Positions 12,427-21,020 of a stretch of DNA of 33,084 bases are shown piece after piece. The notes beneath the pieces are model-generated. The model saw only the letters and a list, made by a program, of their open reading frames with translations, was not told the DNA's origin and did no database searches. Both the position numbers and the translations under genes were made by a program. Each line of letters begins with the position of its first letter. The stretch's first letter is position 1. This DNA comes from Verrucomicrobiia bacterium (lineage in GTDB: Bacteria > Verrucomicrobiota > Verrucomicrobiia > Palsa-1439), in the NCBI GenBank assembly GCA_022072455.1, contig JAJVHY010000019.1, positions 1 to 33,084 on the forward strand, in the 5' to 3' direction.

Positions 12427-14502
12427 ATGCCACACTGGCGCAGACAGTTTCTCCAAATCCGCGCGCGAATGACCGCCCAACTCGCGCAACGCTCCCCGAG
12501 TGAGAATGCGTTCCTGTTCCTGCTTCCCGTCGTTGGTTTGACTGTCGGCCTGGCGTCGGTCGGAATCGCGCACATGCTGGCTTTTTTGCAGAATCAGTTC
12601 TGGGGCGGCGGCGAGCATTTGCTCGACGCGGTCGCCCGAGCTCCCCGGTGGATGCGGCTGGTTGTGCCGGCAATCGGGGGCTTGATTGTGGGCCTGATTG
12701 GCTGGGGGTTGAAAGTCCAAACGCGTGGCGCTGGCACCGCCGGCATGATGCAGGCGGTTTCACTGAAAGGCGGCTTCCTTTCGTTGTCCGAAACGCTTCG
12801 CTGGCTCGGCGCGGCGCTCATCACTATCGCCACGGGTGGTTCGCTTGGCCGTGAAGGTCCGATGATGCGGACGGCAGGGGCGATTGGTTCCAACATCGGC
12901 CGCCGGTTCAAACTCGAGCCGCGGCACTTGCGCATGCTCGTGTGCGCAGCGGCGGCGTCAGCTTTGGCGGCGGTGTATAACTCACCGATTGGCGGTTCGA
13001 TTTTTGCCCTCGAAATCCTCATGGGGAGTTTTGCCCTCGATGTTTTCGGCCCGGTCGTCGTCGCCTCGGTGATCTCGACGCTGGTGTTTCGCAGCGCGAT
13101 GGGCAGCCTGCCGCGTTTTGTCATTCCGCATTACGAGCTGGTCTCGGCGTGGGAACTACCGGCCTATTTGGTCCTCGGAATTCTCGGCGGGATTGTCTCG
13201 ATTCTTTTCGTCAAAGCCATCTATCTGAGTGAGGACTTCTTCGACAAGTTACCGGGGCCGCGCTGGATTCGACCGCTGATTGGTTTCGCCTTACTCGGCG
13301 GTGTGGCGTGGTTCTTTCCCCACGTGCTCGGCAACGGATACGACACGGTCAACATGACGTTGAACGAAGATCCCAATCTCACACTCGAACTGCTGATCAT
13401 GCTCGCGGTCGCGAAGACGATCGCCACGGCATTGACTTATGGCGCGGGCGGCGCGGGCGGACTATTTTTGCCGTCATTGATGGTCGGGGCTTTGCTTGGG
13501 GGGGCATTTGGAAACCGAGTTCACGAATGGTTTCCGCACCACACGGCGGAACAAGGCGCCTACGCGCTCGTCGGAATGGGCGCCATTCTTGCCGGCACGA
13601 CGCACGCGCCGATTACTGCCATCATGATGATTTTTGAGCAGACCAATTCGTATCAGATCGTTTTGCCATTGATGTTTGTCTGCATCGTCAGCCTCTTTAC
13701 GGTGCGGCTCTTCAAAGGAAAATCACTCCACGACGAAGCGCTGTTGCGACGGGGAATTACGCTGCCCAAAGGACCGGAAGAAAATGTCATGCAGACCATG
13801 CGGGTCGCCGATGTCATGCACGACGACCGGCCAGCGGTAAATCACTCGGTCCCCTTCAACGTTGTTGTCGAGCGGTTCCTCAAAGAGCCTTACAACAATT
13901 TGTATGTGATTGACGGCCACGGGAAATACCTCGGCGCGATCCGGCTGCATTCGATGAAGGAAATGCTGACGCAGGGCGATTCACTGCAATCCGTGGTTGC
14001 CCACGATCTCATCGACGACACATTCACGTTTGTGACTCCCGAGGACAATCTCGCCGCGACGATGGACAAGTTTTGGAAACAAAACTGCGAACGCCTTCCA
14101 GTGGTTGACAACAGCACTGACCGGAATCTGATCGGTTGGATGTCCAAACGCGATTTGCTCGGGATCTACAGCCAGGAAATCCTGCGAAAACGCCAACTTC
14201 TTGGGCACTTCGTCGTCACCGAAGACGGCGAGAAACGCGATGTTTTCGTTGAGTTACCGGCGGGGTTTGCCCTGCGGAGCATCGAGATCCCCGGGCATTG
14301 CAATGGCCAAACACTCGCCGAACTCGCACCTCGTTCGCGCTTTGGGGTTCATGTTCTTGCATGCAAACGCCGCGATCCATTGACCGGCCATGACAAGGTG
14401 GAATTACCAGAGGCGCAGACCTGCTTTACCACTGGCGAACACATCGTGGTCATTGGCCCGGATGATGCCATTGCTAAGTTTACCGCGGCCTTGGCCGGTT
14501 AG
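12427..14502 (+). CDS. ClC chloride channel/transporter with CBS pair and TrkA_C-like domain
   Basis: This 691-residue protein has a ClC membrane core at about residues 25-440 with GSLGREGP (138-145, gating Glu E143) and the late motif GGLFLPS. Two CBS domains follow (about 460-590; MRVADVMHD and the LPVVDNS region), and then a TrkA_C/RCK_C-like module to the C-terminus (VELPAGFALRSIEI...GEHIVVIGPDDAI). At the site equivalent to the E. coli internal proton glutamate E203 the sequence reads ALEILM, with Ile after the conserved Glu, as in channel-type ClCs. It may therefore be a channel or an atypical exchanger. The cytoplasmic domains probably sense nucleotides. It converges on uppP with a 4-bp overlap of stops. 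The ribosome binding site is weak. Confidence 0.9.
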   Translation: MPHWRRQFLQIRARMTAQLAQRSPSENAFLFLLPVVGLTVGLASVGIAHMLAFLQNQFWGGGEHLLDAVARAPRWMRLVVPAIGGLIVGLIGWGLKVQTRGAGTAGMMQAVSLKGGFLSLSETLRWLGAALITIATGGSLGREGPMMRTAGAIGSNIGRRFKLEPRHLRMLVCAAAASALAAVYNSPIGGSIFALEILMGSFALDVFGPVVVASVISTLVFRSAMGSLPRFVIPHYELVSAWELPAYLVLGILGGIVSILFVKAIYLSEDFFDKLPGPRWIRPLIGFALLGGVAWFFPHVLGNGYDTVNMTLNEDPNLTLELLIMLAVAKTIATALTYGAGGAGGLFLPSLMVGALLGGAFGNRVHEWFPHHTAEQGAYALVGMGAILAGTTHAPITAIMMIFEQTNSYQIVLPLMFVCIVSLFTVRLFKGKSLHDEALLRRGITLPKGPEENVMQTMRVADVMHDDRPAVNHSVPFNVVVERFLKEPYNNLYVIDGHGKYLGAIRLHSMKEMLTQGDSLQSVVAHDLIDDTFTFVTPEDNLAATMDKFWKQNCERLPVVDNSTDRNLIGWMSKRDLLGIYSQEILRKRQLLGHFVVTEDGEKRDVFVELPAGFALRSIEIPGHCNGQTLAELAPRSRFGVHVLACKRRDPLTGHDKVELPEAQTCFTTGEHIVVIGPDDAIAKFTAALAG

Positions 14503-15296
14503 TTCGCGAGCCGCCCGCTCTGCAGCAGCCAGACCAACATCCCGCCCAGCAGCAACCGGTAGGCGACGAAAACCCACGTCGTGTGGCGCTTGAGGAAGCT
14601 CAAGAGAAACGCAATGGACGCATAGCCAACCCCGAATGATACGGTTGTGGCCACAAGGAGCAAAAACACGTCATCGGTCGTGGCCAATAGCGCTTCGCGT
14701 TCTTTGGCCAGTTGATAGAGGCCGGCGGCAGTGATGGCCGGCAGGGACAGCAAGAATGAAAATCGGGCCGCCGTCTCGCGCGTCAGCCCCAAAAATAGCC
14801 CCCCGGTAATCGTACACCCCGACCGGGACGCGCCTGGAATCAAGGCCACTGCTTGAGCGAGGCCCACCACAATCGCGTCCCCCCACCCGACGTGCTCCAA
14901 GGTGCGTTGTTTTTTTGCGATCCACTCGGCCAGCGCCAGCAACACGGCCAAGCCAATCATGGCTCCTGCAATGACAGATAAGCCGGTCAGCGTGGATGAG
15001 ATTTGCTTTTTAAACAGCAATCCCAGAACGACCACCGGGACGGTTCCAACCGCAATCATCCATCCGAGCCTCGTTTTGCCGGCGATTGTGCTGCGGGTAA
15101 TTGTGATGATGTCCTGCCAAAAGTACAAAAAGACCGCCGCCATTGTGCCGAGTTGGATGACGGCGACAAACGCCGTCGTTGGTTTGGCCCAGCCCAGCAA
15201 TTGCGGTACAAGGTAGAGATGCGCGGTGCTGCTGATGGGGAGAAATTCTGTCAGCCCCTGGACGATGCCGAGCGCAATGGCCTGGCCCAACGTCAT
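14499..15296 (-). CDS. uppP: Undecaprenyl-diphosphate phosphatase UppP (BacA)
   Basis: This 265-residue inner-membrane enzyme, of the usual family length, dephosphorylates undecaprenyl diphosphate to recycle the lipid carrier for peptidoglycan and other polymers. The first motif, QGLTEFLPISSTAHL, lies at residues 13-27 with E17; the second, PGASRSG, lies at 154-160 with the catalytic-site Arg and Ser. About eight hydrophobic segments are present. The start overlaps the stop of the upstream TPR gene by 4 bp. The family is linked to bacitracin resistance. Confidence 0.95.
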   Translation of the reverse strand: MTLGQAIALGIVQGLTEFLPISSTAHLYLVPQLLGWAKPTTAFVAVIQLGTMAAVFLYFWQDIITITRSTIAGKTRLGWMIAVGTVPVVVLGLLFKKQISSTLTGLSVIAGAMIGLAVLLALAEWIAKKQRTLEHVGWGDAIVVGLAQAVALIPGASRSGCTITGGLFLGLTRETAARFSFLLSLPAITAAGLYQLAKEREALLATTDDVFLLLVATTVSFGVGYASIAFLLSFLKRHTTWVFVAYRLLLGGMLVWLLQSGRLAN

Positions 15297-16105
15297 TCCG
15301 ACCGCGCGGCAAGCCGCTTCTTCACATCTTCAGTAAAGGCGAACGTCGGATAATCGCGGACCAGTTCTTCGAAAATCTGTTTGGCCCGGCGCCAGTTTTT
15401 CTTTTCTTCGAAGATCTTGCCGGCTTTGTATTTCGCCTCGGCGGTGTGATCATCACTGATGTCGAACAGCGTGACGACTTTGAGATAACTGTCGAGCGCA
15501 TCATCCGCGTTGCCGGCAGCCAAGTGACAATCCCCCAATAGGATCAAACCTTCCGCGATGCCGGTTTCCTGGTCTTCTGTGAGGAATTCCCGCTTCAGCA
15601 AGGGATCGAGAATTCCTTGGATCAGTTGCCGCGCTTGATCGGGTTGGCGCTGCTCGAAGAGCATGCGCGCATATTTCGCATCGAGCACGGCGACGTACGA
15701 TGACTTCGGGTAGAGGGTTTTGAAGCTGTCAAAAGTGCGTTTCGCCCCGACAAAATCTTTCAGGGCAATCTGCACTTCGCCAAGCCGCAAGATGCTTTCT
15801 TCGGCCCACGGCAACGGCAAGCCGCCATACCGTTCGACCAAGGTCTTGAAACCGGTCAGGGCGTCTTGATTTTTGCCGGCACGGAACGCCGCCAAACTCT
15901 TGTCGAACGACTCCGGTTTGACCACGACAGCGCGAATGATGTCCGAGATCAAGGTGGTGAATTCATTTTGGCCAACCTTGATTTGCACGCCGTTGCCCAC
16001 CACTTTGACGACCTGCCCAGTATGAATGATGCCCCGCGTGGCAATGATATCGGCGTGGGCGGCGATTCCGCCGGTCAAGGTCAAGGCAAGGAGGAGGTGG
16101 CGCAT
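15293..16105 (-). CDS. Exported TPR-repeat protein
   Basis: This 270-residue protein has an N-terminal signal peptide (MRHLLLALTLTGGIAAHA, cleavage near residue 18). A short beta-rich stretch (IIATRGIIHTGQVVKV...) precedes several tetratricopeptide-like helical repeats from about residue 78 on (e.g. AEESILRLGEVQIALKDF, AEGLILLGDCHLAAGN). It resembles YbgF/BamD-type periplasmic scaffold proteins, but no specific partner can be named. It lies between korB (6-bp gap) and uppP (4-bp overlap). Confidence 0.75.
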   Translation of the reverse strand: MRHLLLALTLTGGIAAHADIIATRGIIHTGQVVKVVGNGVQIKVGQNEFTTLISDIIRAVVVKPESFDKSLAAFRAGKNQDALTGFKTLVERYGGLPLPWAEESILRLGEVQIALKDFVGAKRTFDSFKTLYPKSSYVAVLDAKYARMLFEQRQPDQARQLIQGILDPLLKREFLTEDQETGIAEGLILLGDCHLAAGNADDALDSYLKVVTLFDISDDHTAEAKYKAGKIFEEKKNWRRAKQIFEELVRDYPTFAFTEDVKKRLAARSE

Positions 16106-16111
16106 AATCAG

Positions 16112-17008
16112 TTAGGCAAACCGGTCGAAGGTCTTTTGGAGCAGTTCGGCCGGGCTGGCATTGTTGGCTTTGGATTTAGCTTCGCGAATGAGGTTGGCTT
16201 CAAGCGCATTTTTGGTTGGCCGGCTGACCTTGTAGTACACGCCGAAGGTGCCGGGGAAGGACTCCATCGCCAGTTTGTACGCGGCGACTTCATCGGTGAC
16301 ATCGTGATCTTTCGGTACCAAGGTGAAGACCCCGCCTTTGCGCGGGTTGGCGGCGTCGAAGGCGCCCGGGTAAAACTCGGTGCATTCGCTTAACACCTCG
16401 ATGACGGAAAAACCGTCGTGATCCATTGCGGCCTCGAACATTTCCATCACGTGATTCGGCAAATGCGAGTGGCTGCGCGCGATGAAAGTCGCCCCGCCGG
16501 CAATCAGCTGTTTCATCGGATTGATCGGTTGGTCGATCGCCCCCCACGGATCGGTCTTGGATTTGAACCCCAGCGGCGATGTCGGCGAGGTCTGTTTTTT
16601 GGTCAGGCCGTAGACGAAGTTATCCATGATGACATAGGTCATCTTGATGTTTTTCCGGGCGGCATGGTTCAGGTGATTGCCGCCAATCGAGAACGCGTCG
16701 CCATCGCCGCCGAACATAAAGACATGCAGATCGGGGCGGATGAGCGAGACGCCGGTGGCGAATGGGACGCCCCGACCGTGGAGAAAGTGCGCGCCGTGCG
16801 CATTGACGAAGTACGGGAAACGCGACGAGCACCCAATGCCGGCTATGCTGGTGATGCTCTCGTGCGGGATCTGGCGCTTTTCCATCATCTTGAAGTAAAT
16901 GGAGAGAATGGAGAAATCGCCGCACCCTGGACACCACGTTGGGTGGTCGGCAACAAGTTCTTTTTTGGTGTATTTCGGACGAACCGGGGCGTTGGCTTCA
17001 GCAATCAT
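16112..17008 (-). CDS. korB: 2-oxoacid:ferredoxin oxidoreductase, beta subunit
   Basis: This 298-residue beta subunit is the thiamine-diphosphate and iron-sulfur part of the enzyme that oxidatively decarboxylates 2-oxoacids (typically 2-oxoglutarate) with CoA and ferredoxin. WCPGCGDF supplies C26 and C29; C60 in GIGCSSR and a Cys near 208 (LSECTEF) complete a likely 4Fe-4S set. The ThDP/Mg motif GGDGDAFSIGG begins at about residue 100, followed by DNFVYGLTKKQ. Length and motifs fit the 2-oxoglutarate (KorB) branch, though another 2-oxoacid is possible. It is nine bases downstream of korA. Confidence 0.9.
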   Translation of the reverse strand: MIAEANAPVRPKYTKKELVADHPTWCPGCGDFSILSIYFKMMEKRQIPHESITSIAGIGCSSRFPYFVNAHGAHFLHGRGVPFATGVSLIRPDLHVFMFGGDGDAFSIGGNHLNHAARKNIKMTYVIMDNFVYGLTKKQTSPTSPLGFKSKTDPWGAIDQPINPMKQLIAGGATFIARSHSHLPNHVMEMFEAAMDHDGFSVIEVLSECTEFYPGAFDAANPRKGGVFTLVPKDHDVTDEVAAYKLAMESFPGTFGVYYKVSRPTKNALEANLIREAKSKANNASPAELLQKTFDRFA

Positions 17009-17017
17009 GTGGTCACT

Positions 17018-18847
17018 TTATTGGACGGGCGTCTTAAGTTTTTCGTTCATACCGGCAAGAATTTCGCGGACCTTGAAGGGCAGACCGTCGGTCTTGTTGA
17101 TGCCGCGGATCTTTTTGTCAGCAAACCGGGCCCGGAGCAGCATTGCAAGTTGGCCGAGGCCATACAAACCTTCGTCGTTGATCTCGACGACAAAGACATG
17201 ATTGAAGCCGTCGAAGATTTCCTCAATCCCCGGTTGCAATGGGCTGATGTAGCGCAGGTGCAAGGAACTGACACTCTCGCCGGCCGCACGCGCCCGCTCG
17301 ACGGCTTCGCGGATCGGACCTTCCGTCGAACCCCAGCCAACGAGCAACACGTTGCCTTCGGGTGGGCCGAAGACTTGGGCTTTCGGAAGCTTCGCGGCAA
17401 GAACTTGGAGTTTGCGGCGGCGCTTCGTCGTCATCATCACGTGATTCGCGGGTCGGCTGGCCGGGTGACCGGATTCGTCGTGTTCGAGGCCGGTCACGAT
17501 CGGGTATTTACCATCCAGCATCCGCGTTCCCGGCGGCGCATGTCGGGCGATGCCGTCGGCCGTGTTTTCGTACGGCTTGTAGTTCGGGCCGCGCGGTTCA
17601 AGTTTTGGGTCAATGTTCTGGCAAAGCTTGGCAAAATCCGGCATGTCCCACGTCTCGACGCGGGTGGCCAAGGCCTGGTCGCTCACCACGAAGGCCGGGC
17701 AGCTATATTCGCGCGCCAGGTTGACGGCTTCAATGGTCGTATAGAAACAATCCTCAACCGAGGCCGGCGCGAGGACAATTCGGGGCGCATCGCCGTGGCT
17801 GCCGTAGACGCAGATGTTTAAGTCGCTTTGTTCGACGTTGGTCGGCAGGCCGGTGCTCGGGCCGCCCCGCGAGACATCGATGATAACCACCGGCATTTCG
17901 GCCATGATGGCCCAGCCGATGGCTTCGGATTTGAGCGAGATCCCCGGCCCCGAGGTGCCGGTCAGTGAAAGGTAACCGGCATACGAGCCGCCACACGCCA
18001 TCGCGATGGCGGCCAACTCATCCTCGGTCTGCACGAAAATCCCACCGTATTTCGGGAGTTCGACCCGCAGAATTTCCATGATGCTCGACCACGGGGTGAT
18101 CGGATAACCGGCGCCAAAGCGCACGCCCGCCACCAACGCCCCGTAGGCAATCGCCTGGTTGCCGTCGGTGACCACTTTTTTCGTCTCGGATTTGGCGATT
18201 GCCGGAGTGAATTGGAATGTGTCGGCGACTTTGCCGACATCATAGCCATAGCCGGCATGGAACGCGCCGAGCACGCTCCGAATGACGTCTTCGTTCTTGC
18301 CTTTGTAATAGCCCTGCAACATGGTCTCGAGCTTTGGAACATCCAAATCGAACATCCGCGCCACGAGACCGAGCACGAACATGTTCTTGCCCTTGTCCTT
18401 GGCGGTCCCGCCGATGGCTTCGACAGTCATGCTCGTGATCGGGATGCCGACCGCGCGGTACCGTTTCTGGTTGGGGTCGGGCTGCACATTGTCAGAATCG
18501 TAAAGCAGCACGCCGCCGTCCCGCAGCGAGTTGATATGATCGTTGAACGAGTGCTGGTAGAAGGCCACCAGAATATCCACGTCATCGCCGGCGCTGAGGA
18601 CGTCCCCCGTCCCAAGCCGAACTTGGAAAATACTTGGGCCGCCTGAGATCGTGGCGGGAATCGTCATGTAGGTCATGACATCTTTTTCCGTCCGTCCCCC
18701 CAAGCGCGCCAGAAAACCGCCGATGGATTGGATCCCATCCTGCGAATTACCGGCAAAGCGGATGACGACGTCTTGAATATTCTTCTTGGCCAACGCGGCA
18801 TTGACGCCGTTTGGCGCGACGGAACTTCCAGTCGGATTCTCGATCAT
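17018..18847 (-). CDS. korA: 2-oxoacid:ferredoxin oxidoreductase, fused gamma-alpha subunit
   Basis: This 609-residue protein combines a gamma domain (about residues 25-205; FAGNSQDGIQSIG and an ISGGPSIFQVR segment) with the alpha domain (about 225-600). The alpha part contains GNQAIAYGALVAGVRFGAGYPITPWSS, the usual alpha-subunit core, and SRGGPSTGLPT. With KorB it forms the ThDP enzyme that makes succinyl-CoA and reduced ferredoxin, or runs in reverse in the reductive TCA cycle. A gamma-alpha fusion of about 600 residues is common in KorA. A promoter-like site lies at 18919-18946. Confidence 0.9.
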   Translation of the reverse strand: MIENPTGSSVAPNGVNAALAKKNIQDVVIRFAGNSQDGIQSIGGFLARLGGRTEKDVMTYMTIPATISGGPSIFQVRLGTGDVLSAGDDVDILVAFYQHSFNDHINSLRDGGVLLYDSDNVQPDPNQKRYRAVGIPITSMTVEAIGGTAKDKGKNMFVLGLVARMFDLDVPKLETMLQGYYKGKNEDVIRSVLGAFHAGYGYDVGKVADTFQFTPAIAKSETKKVVTDGNQAIAYGALVAGVRFGAGYPITPWSSIMEILRVELPKYGGIFVQTEDELAAIAMACGGSYAGYLSLTGTSGPGISLKSEAIGWAIMAEMPVVIIDVSRGGPSTGLPTNVEQSDLNICVYGSHGDAPRIVLAPASVEDCFYTTIEAVNLAREYSCPAFVVSDQALATRVETWDMPDFAKLCQNIDPKLEPRGPNYKPYENTADGIARHAPPGTRMLDGKYPIVTGLEHDESGHPASRPANHVMMTTKRRRKLQVLAAKLPKAQVFGPPEGNVLLVGWGSTEGPIREAVERARAAGESVSSLHLRYISPLQPGIEEIFDGFNHVFVVEINDEGLYGLGQLAMLLRARFADKKIRGINKTDGLPFKVREILAGMNEKLKTPVQ

Positions 18848-18918
18848 GTTTGGGTCACCGTAAAATACGAACCATTAACCACAGGCCACTTCACCAGCCC
18901 CGCTGGGAATGCCTGCGC

Positions 18919-18946
18919 ATACTAACAGAGCTGTCTCACCTGTCAA
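18919..18946 (-). promoter_or_regulatory. Probable sigma-70 promoter for korAB-TPR-uppP
   Basis: On the minus strand a perfect TTGACA (18946-18941) and TAGTAT (18924-18919) are 16 bases apart, about 70 bases before the korA start. It lies in the 168-bp divergent region shared with the plus-strand TPR gene. Confidence 0.6.
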
Positions 18947-18976
18947 CATTCGCCAATTCCGCATCACGGAATCCCA

Positions 18977-19004
18977 TTGACCCTCTGCCGGAACGTGTTG
19001 TAAT
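18977..19004 (+). promoter_or_regulatory. Probable sigma-70 promoter for the TPR gene at 19016
   Basis: TTGACC (18977-18982) and TGTAAT (18999-19004) are separated by 16 bases. Transcription would begin about five bases before the ATG at 19016, and no ribosome binding site is seen, so the mRNA may be leaderless or nearly so. Confidence 0.6.
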
Positions 19005-19015
19005 TTCTCGCATCC

Positions 19016-20404
19016 ATGGCAGAGACTACTGTTGATAACCTTGACCGCCGCGCCCGCGAGTTCTACAACAAGGCACTGGCGGCCCTCGAACGCAACAACA
19101 TCGAATACGCCATTGAGATGTTCCTCCAATGTCTGGCCGTCGCCCCCAATTTCACCCAAGGACGCAAATTCCTCCGCGCCGCCCAGATGAAACGCTCCGA
19201 GAGCTTGGGCGCGATGAAACGCATGTTTGCCTCCGCCAAAGTCGCCCCCACTGTCACCAAGGCCAAACTCGCCATCGCCAAAAATCCGCTCGAAGCAATG
19301 CAGATCATTGAGCAGGCTCTCAGTGACGACCCGAAAAACGGCCAAGCCCTCCTGACGCTGGCCGAAGCCGCCGAAGCCGCGCAACACTACGAGACCGCCG
19401 CCCAAACCCTCGACACCTACGTCAAACTCAATCCCCGCGACACCAAAGCACTCCATTGGCTGGGCCGGATGTTCGGCTCCACCGGTCGCCACGATTTGGC
19501 GCGCGAAATTTACGAGCGCCTACTCCAGGCTAACTCCAACGACTTCGAGGCTCAGAAAGGTCTCAAAGACGCCACCGCCCATGGCGCAATGCAAGGCGGT
19601 GGCTGGGAGGAAGCCAAGTCCTACCGGGATGTCATGGCGGACAAGGAAGAGGCTGTCGAACTCGAACAAAAATCCCGGATGGTTCGCGCTGAAGACCACG
19701 TGGATAACCTCATCCGCGAACTCAAAGAGCGCGCCAAACAAGACCCCGACAACCCAGTCCACCAGCGTGAACTCGGCAAACTTTACGCCCAGAAAAACGA
19801 CCTCGACACTGCGCTCCAGTACCTCGAAAAACTCTTTGCCTCCGAATCCGGTAATGATCCCGGCCTCGAAAAAGAAATCAACGACATCAAGGCCAAGAAG
19901 ATCCAAACCAAGATCAACGAACTCAAGGCCGCCCTTGTCGCCACCCCCGGCAACGCTGCATTGGAAGCCGAACTCGCCGCCCACGACACTGAACTTAGCA
20001 AACTCCAACTACGCGACGCCGAACATCTCGTTGAGAAATACCCCAACGACCTCATGTACCGGTTCGACCTGGGCGTCCTGTACATGAAGACCGGCAACAT
20101 CAACGGCGCCATCGAGCAATTCCAAAAAGCCCAAGGCCAACCCCAACGCCGCGTCGCCTCACTCAATTACCTCGGCCAATGCTTCGAGCAAATGGATCTC
20201 CTCGACATGGCCACCGATCAGTATGCCAAGGCGCAAGAAGAACTCCCCATGATGGACGGCCTGAAAAAAGAAATCACCTACAACCTCGGCAATTGTTACG
20301 AGAAAATGGGTGACTTAGACAAAGCCATCGCCGAATTCAAAAAAGTGGCCGCCGTGGACTTCGGCTTCAAAGACGTGCGCCAGCGGATCACCCGCAAGAA
20401 GTAG
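19016..20404 (+). CDS. Cytoplasmic TPR-repeat protein
   Basis: This 462-residue protein has no signal peptide or membrane segment. Tetratricopeptide repeats occur near residues 13-46 (FYNKALAALERNNIEYAIEM), 93-160, 235-275 and 340-455 (e.g. RFDLGVLYMKTGNINGAIEQF, NLGNCYEKMGDLDKAIAEF). A charged segment at about 200-235 and a Lys-rich helical stretch at 280-320 separate the blocks. Such repeats form protein-binding scaffolds; no partner is known. The 3' end overlaps the convergent HAD gene by 17 bp. Confidence 0.85.
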   Translation: MAETTVDNLDRRAREFYNKALAALERNNIEYAIEMFLQCLAVAPNFTQGRKFLRAAQMKRSESLGAMKRMFASAKVAPTVTKAKLAIAKNPLEAMQIIEQALSDDPKNGQALLTLAEAAEAAQHYETAAQTLDTYVKLNPRDTKALHWLGRMFGSTGRHDLAREIYERLLQANSNDFEAQKGLKDATAHGAMQGGGWEEAKSYRDVMADKEEAVELEQKSRMVRAEDHVDNLIRELKERAKQDPDNPVHQRELGKLYAQKNDLDTALQYLEKLFASESGNDPGLEKEINDIKAKKIQTKINELKAALVATPGNAALEAELAAHDTELSKLQLRDAEHLVEKYPNDLMYRFDLGVLYMKTGNINGAIEQFQKAQGQPQRRVASLNYLGQCFEQMDLLDMATDQYAKAQEELPMMDGLKKEITYNLGNCYEKMGDLDKAIAEFKKVAAVDFGFKDVRQRITRKK

Positions 20405-21020
20405 CCTGCCGGACATCACCACCGACAACCAACCGCGCAGTCATTCCGACCGCTTGCGCCCCAAGCACGTCATCCACCTCGGAATCGCCGACATGCAATG
20501 CCTCGGCCGCCGTCACGCCGGCCACGCGTAACGCCGCCTGAAACACCCGCGCATCCGGCTTCTCCGCCCCGACCTCGCAGGAAATCGTCACCGAATCAAA
20601 GTAGCGGTCCAATCCGAGATTCTTCAGCAATGGCCGCAGCCGGTCATCCCAATTCGAGATCACCCCCACATGCCGGCCGCGGGCGCGCTGCAATTCCAGC
20701 GTTTCGATCACCCCCGGGAAAATCTGCCACGCCTCTGCCGTGACAAACGCCGCATACAGGGCGTCGAAATAGCCAGGTGGATTCGCCAAACTCTGCAACT
20801 CCAACGCCTGCGCCACCAACCCACGCCACCAATTGGCATCTGATGTGGTCAGTCCACCATTGGTTTTGCCCGCTTTCCAAGCCGCCCGAAACGCGGCTTC
20901 CATCCCCGCCGCCGTCGCCGGCAACCCAAACTCCCGGCCCACCCGCGCATACACGGCTCCGACTGATGGCCACGGTCGAATCAAGGTCCCGCCAATGTCG
21001 AAAAACACCGCCCGAATCAT
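20388..21020 (-). CDS. HAD-family hydrolase (HDHD3-like)
   Basis: This 210-residue haloacid-dehalogenase fold protein has motif I FFDIGGT with nucleophile D8, motif II ISNWDD, motif III around GAEKPD, and motif IV HVGDSEVDD. The helical cap is at about residues 20-95. The second motif-I aspartate, usually the general acid (DxD), is Gly here (DIG), as in some HDHD3-like members, so phosphatase activity is not certain. The substrate is unknown; possibly a metabolite phosphate. It overlaps folC by 4 bp and ends the long minus-strand gene string. Confidence 0.8.
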   Translation of the reverse strand: MIRAVFFDIGGTLIRPWPSVGAVYARVGREFGLPATAAGMEAAFRAAWKAGKTNGGLTTSDANWWRGLVAQALELQSLANPPGYFDALYAAFVTAEAWQIFPGVIETLELQRARGRHVGVISNWDDRLRPLLKNLGLDRYFDSVTISCEVGAEKPDARVFQAALRVAGVTAAEALHVGDSEVDDVLGAQAVGMTARLVVGGDVRQATSCG

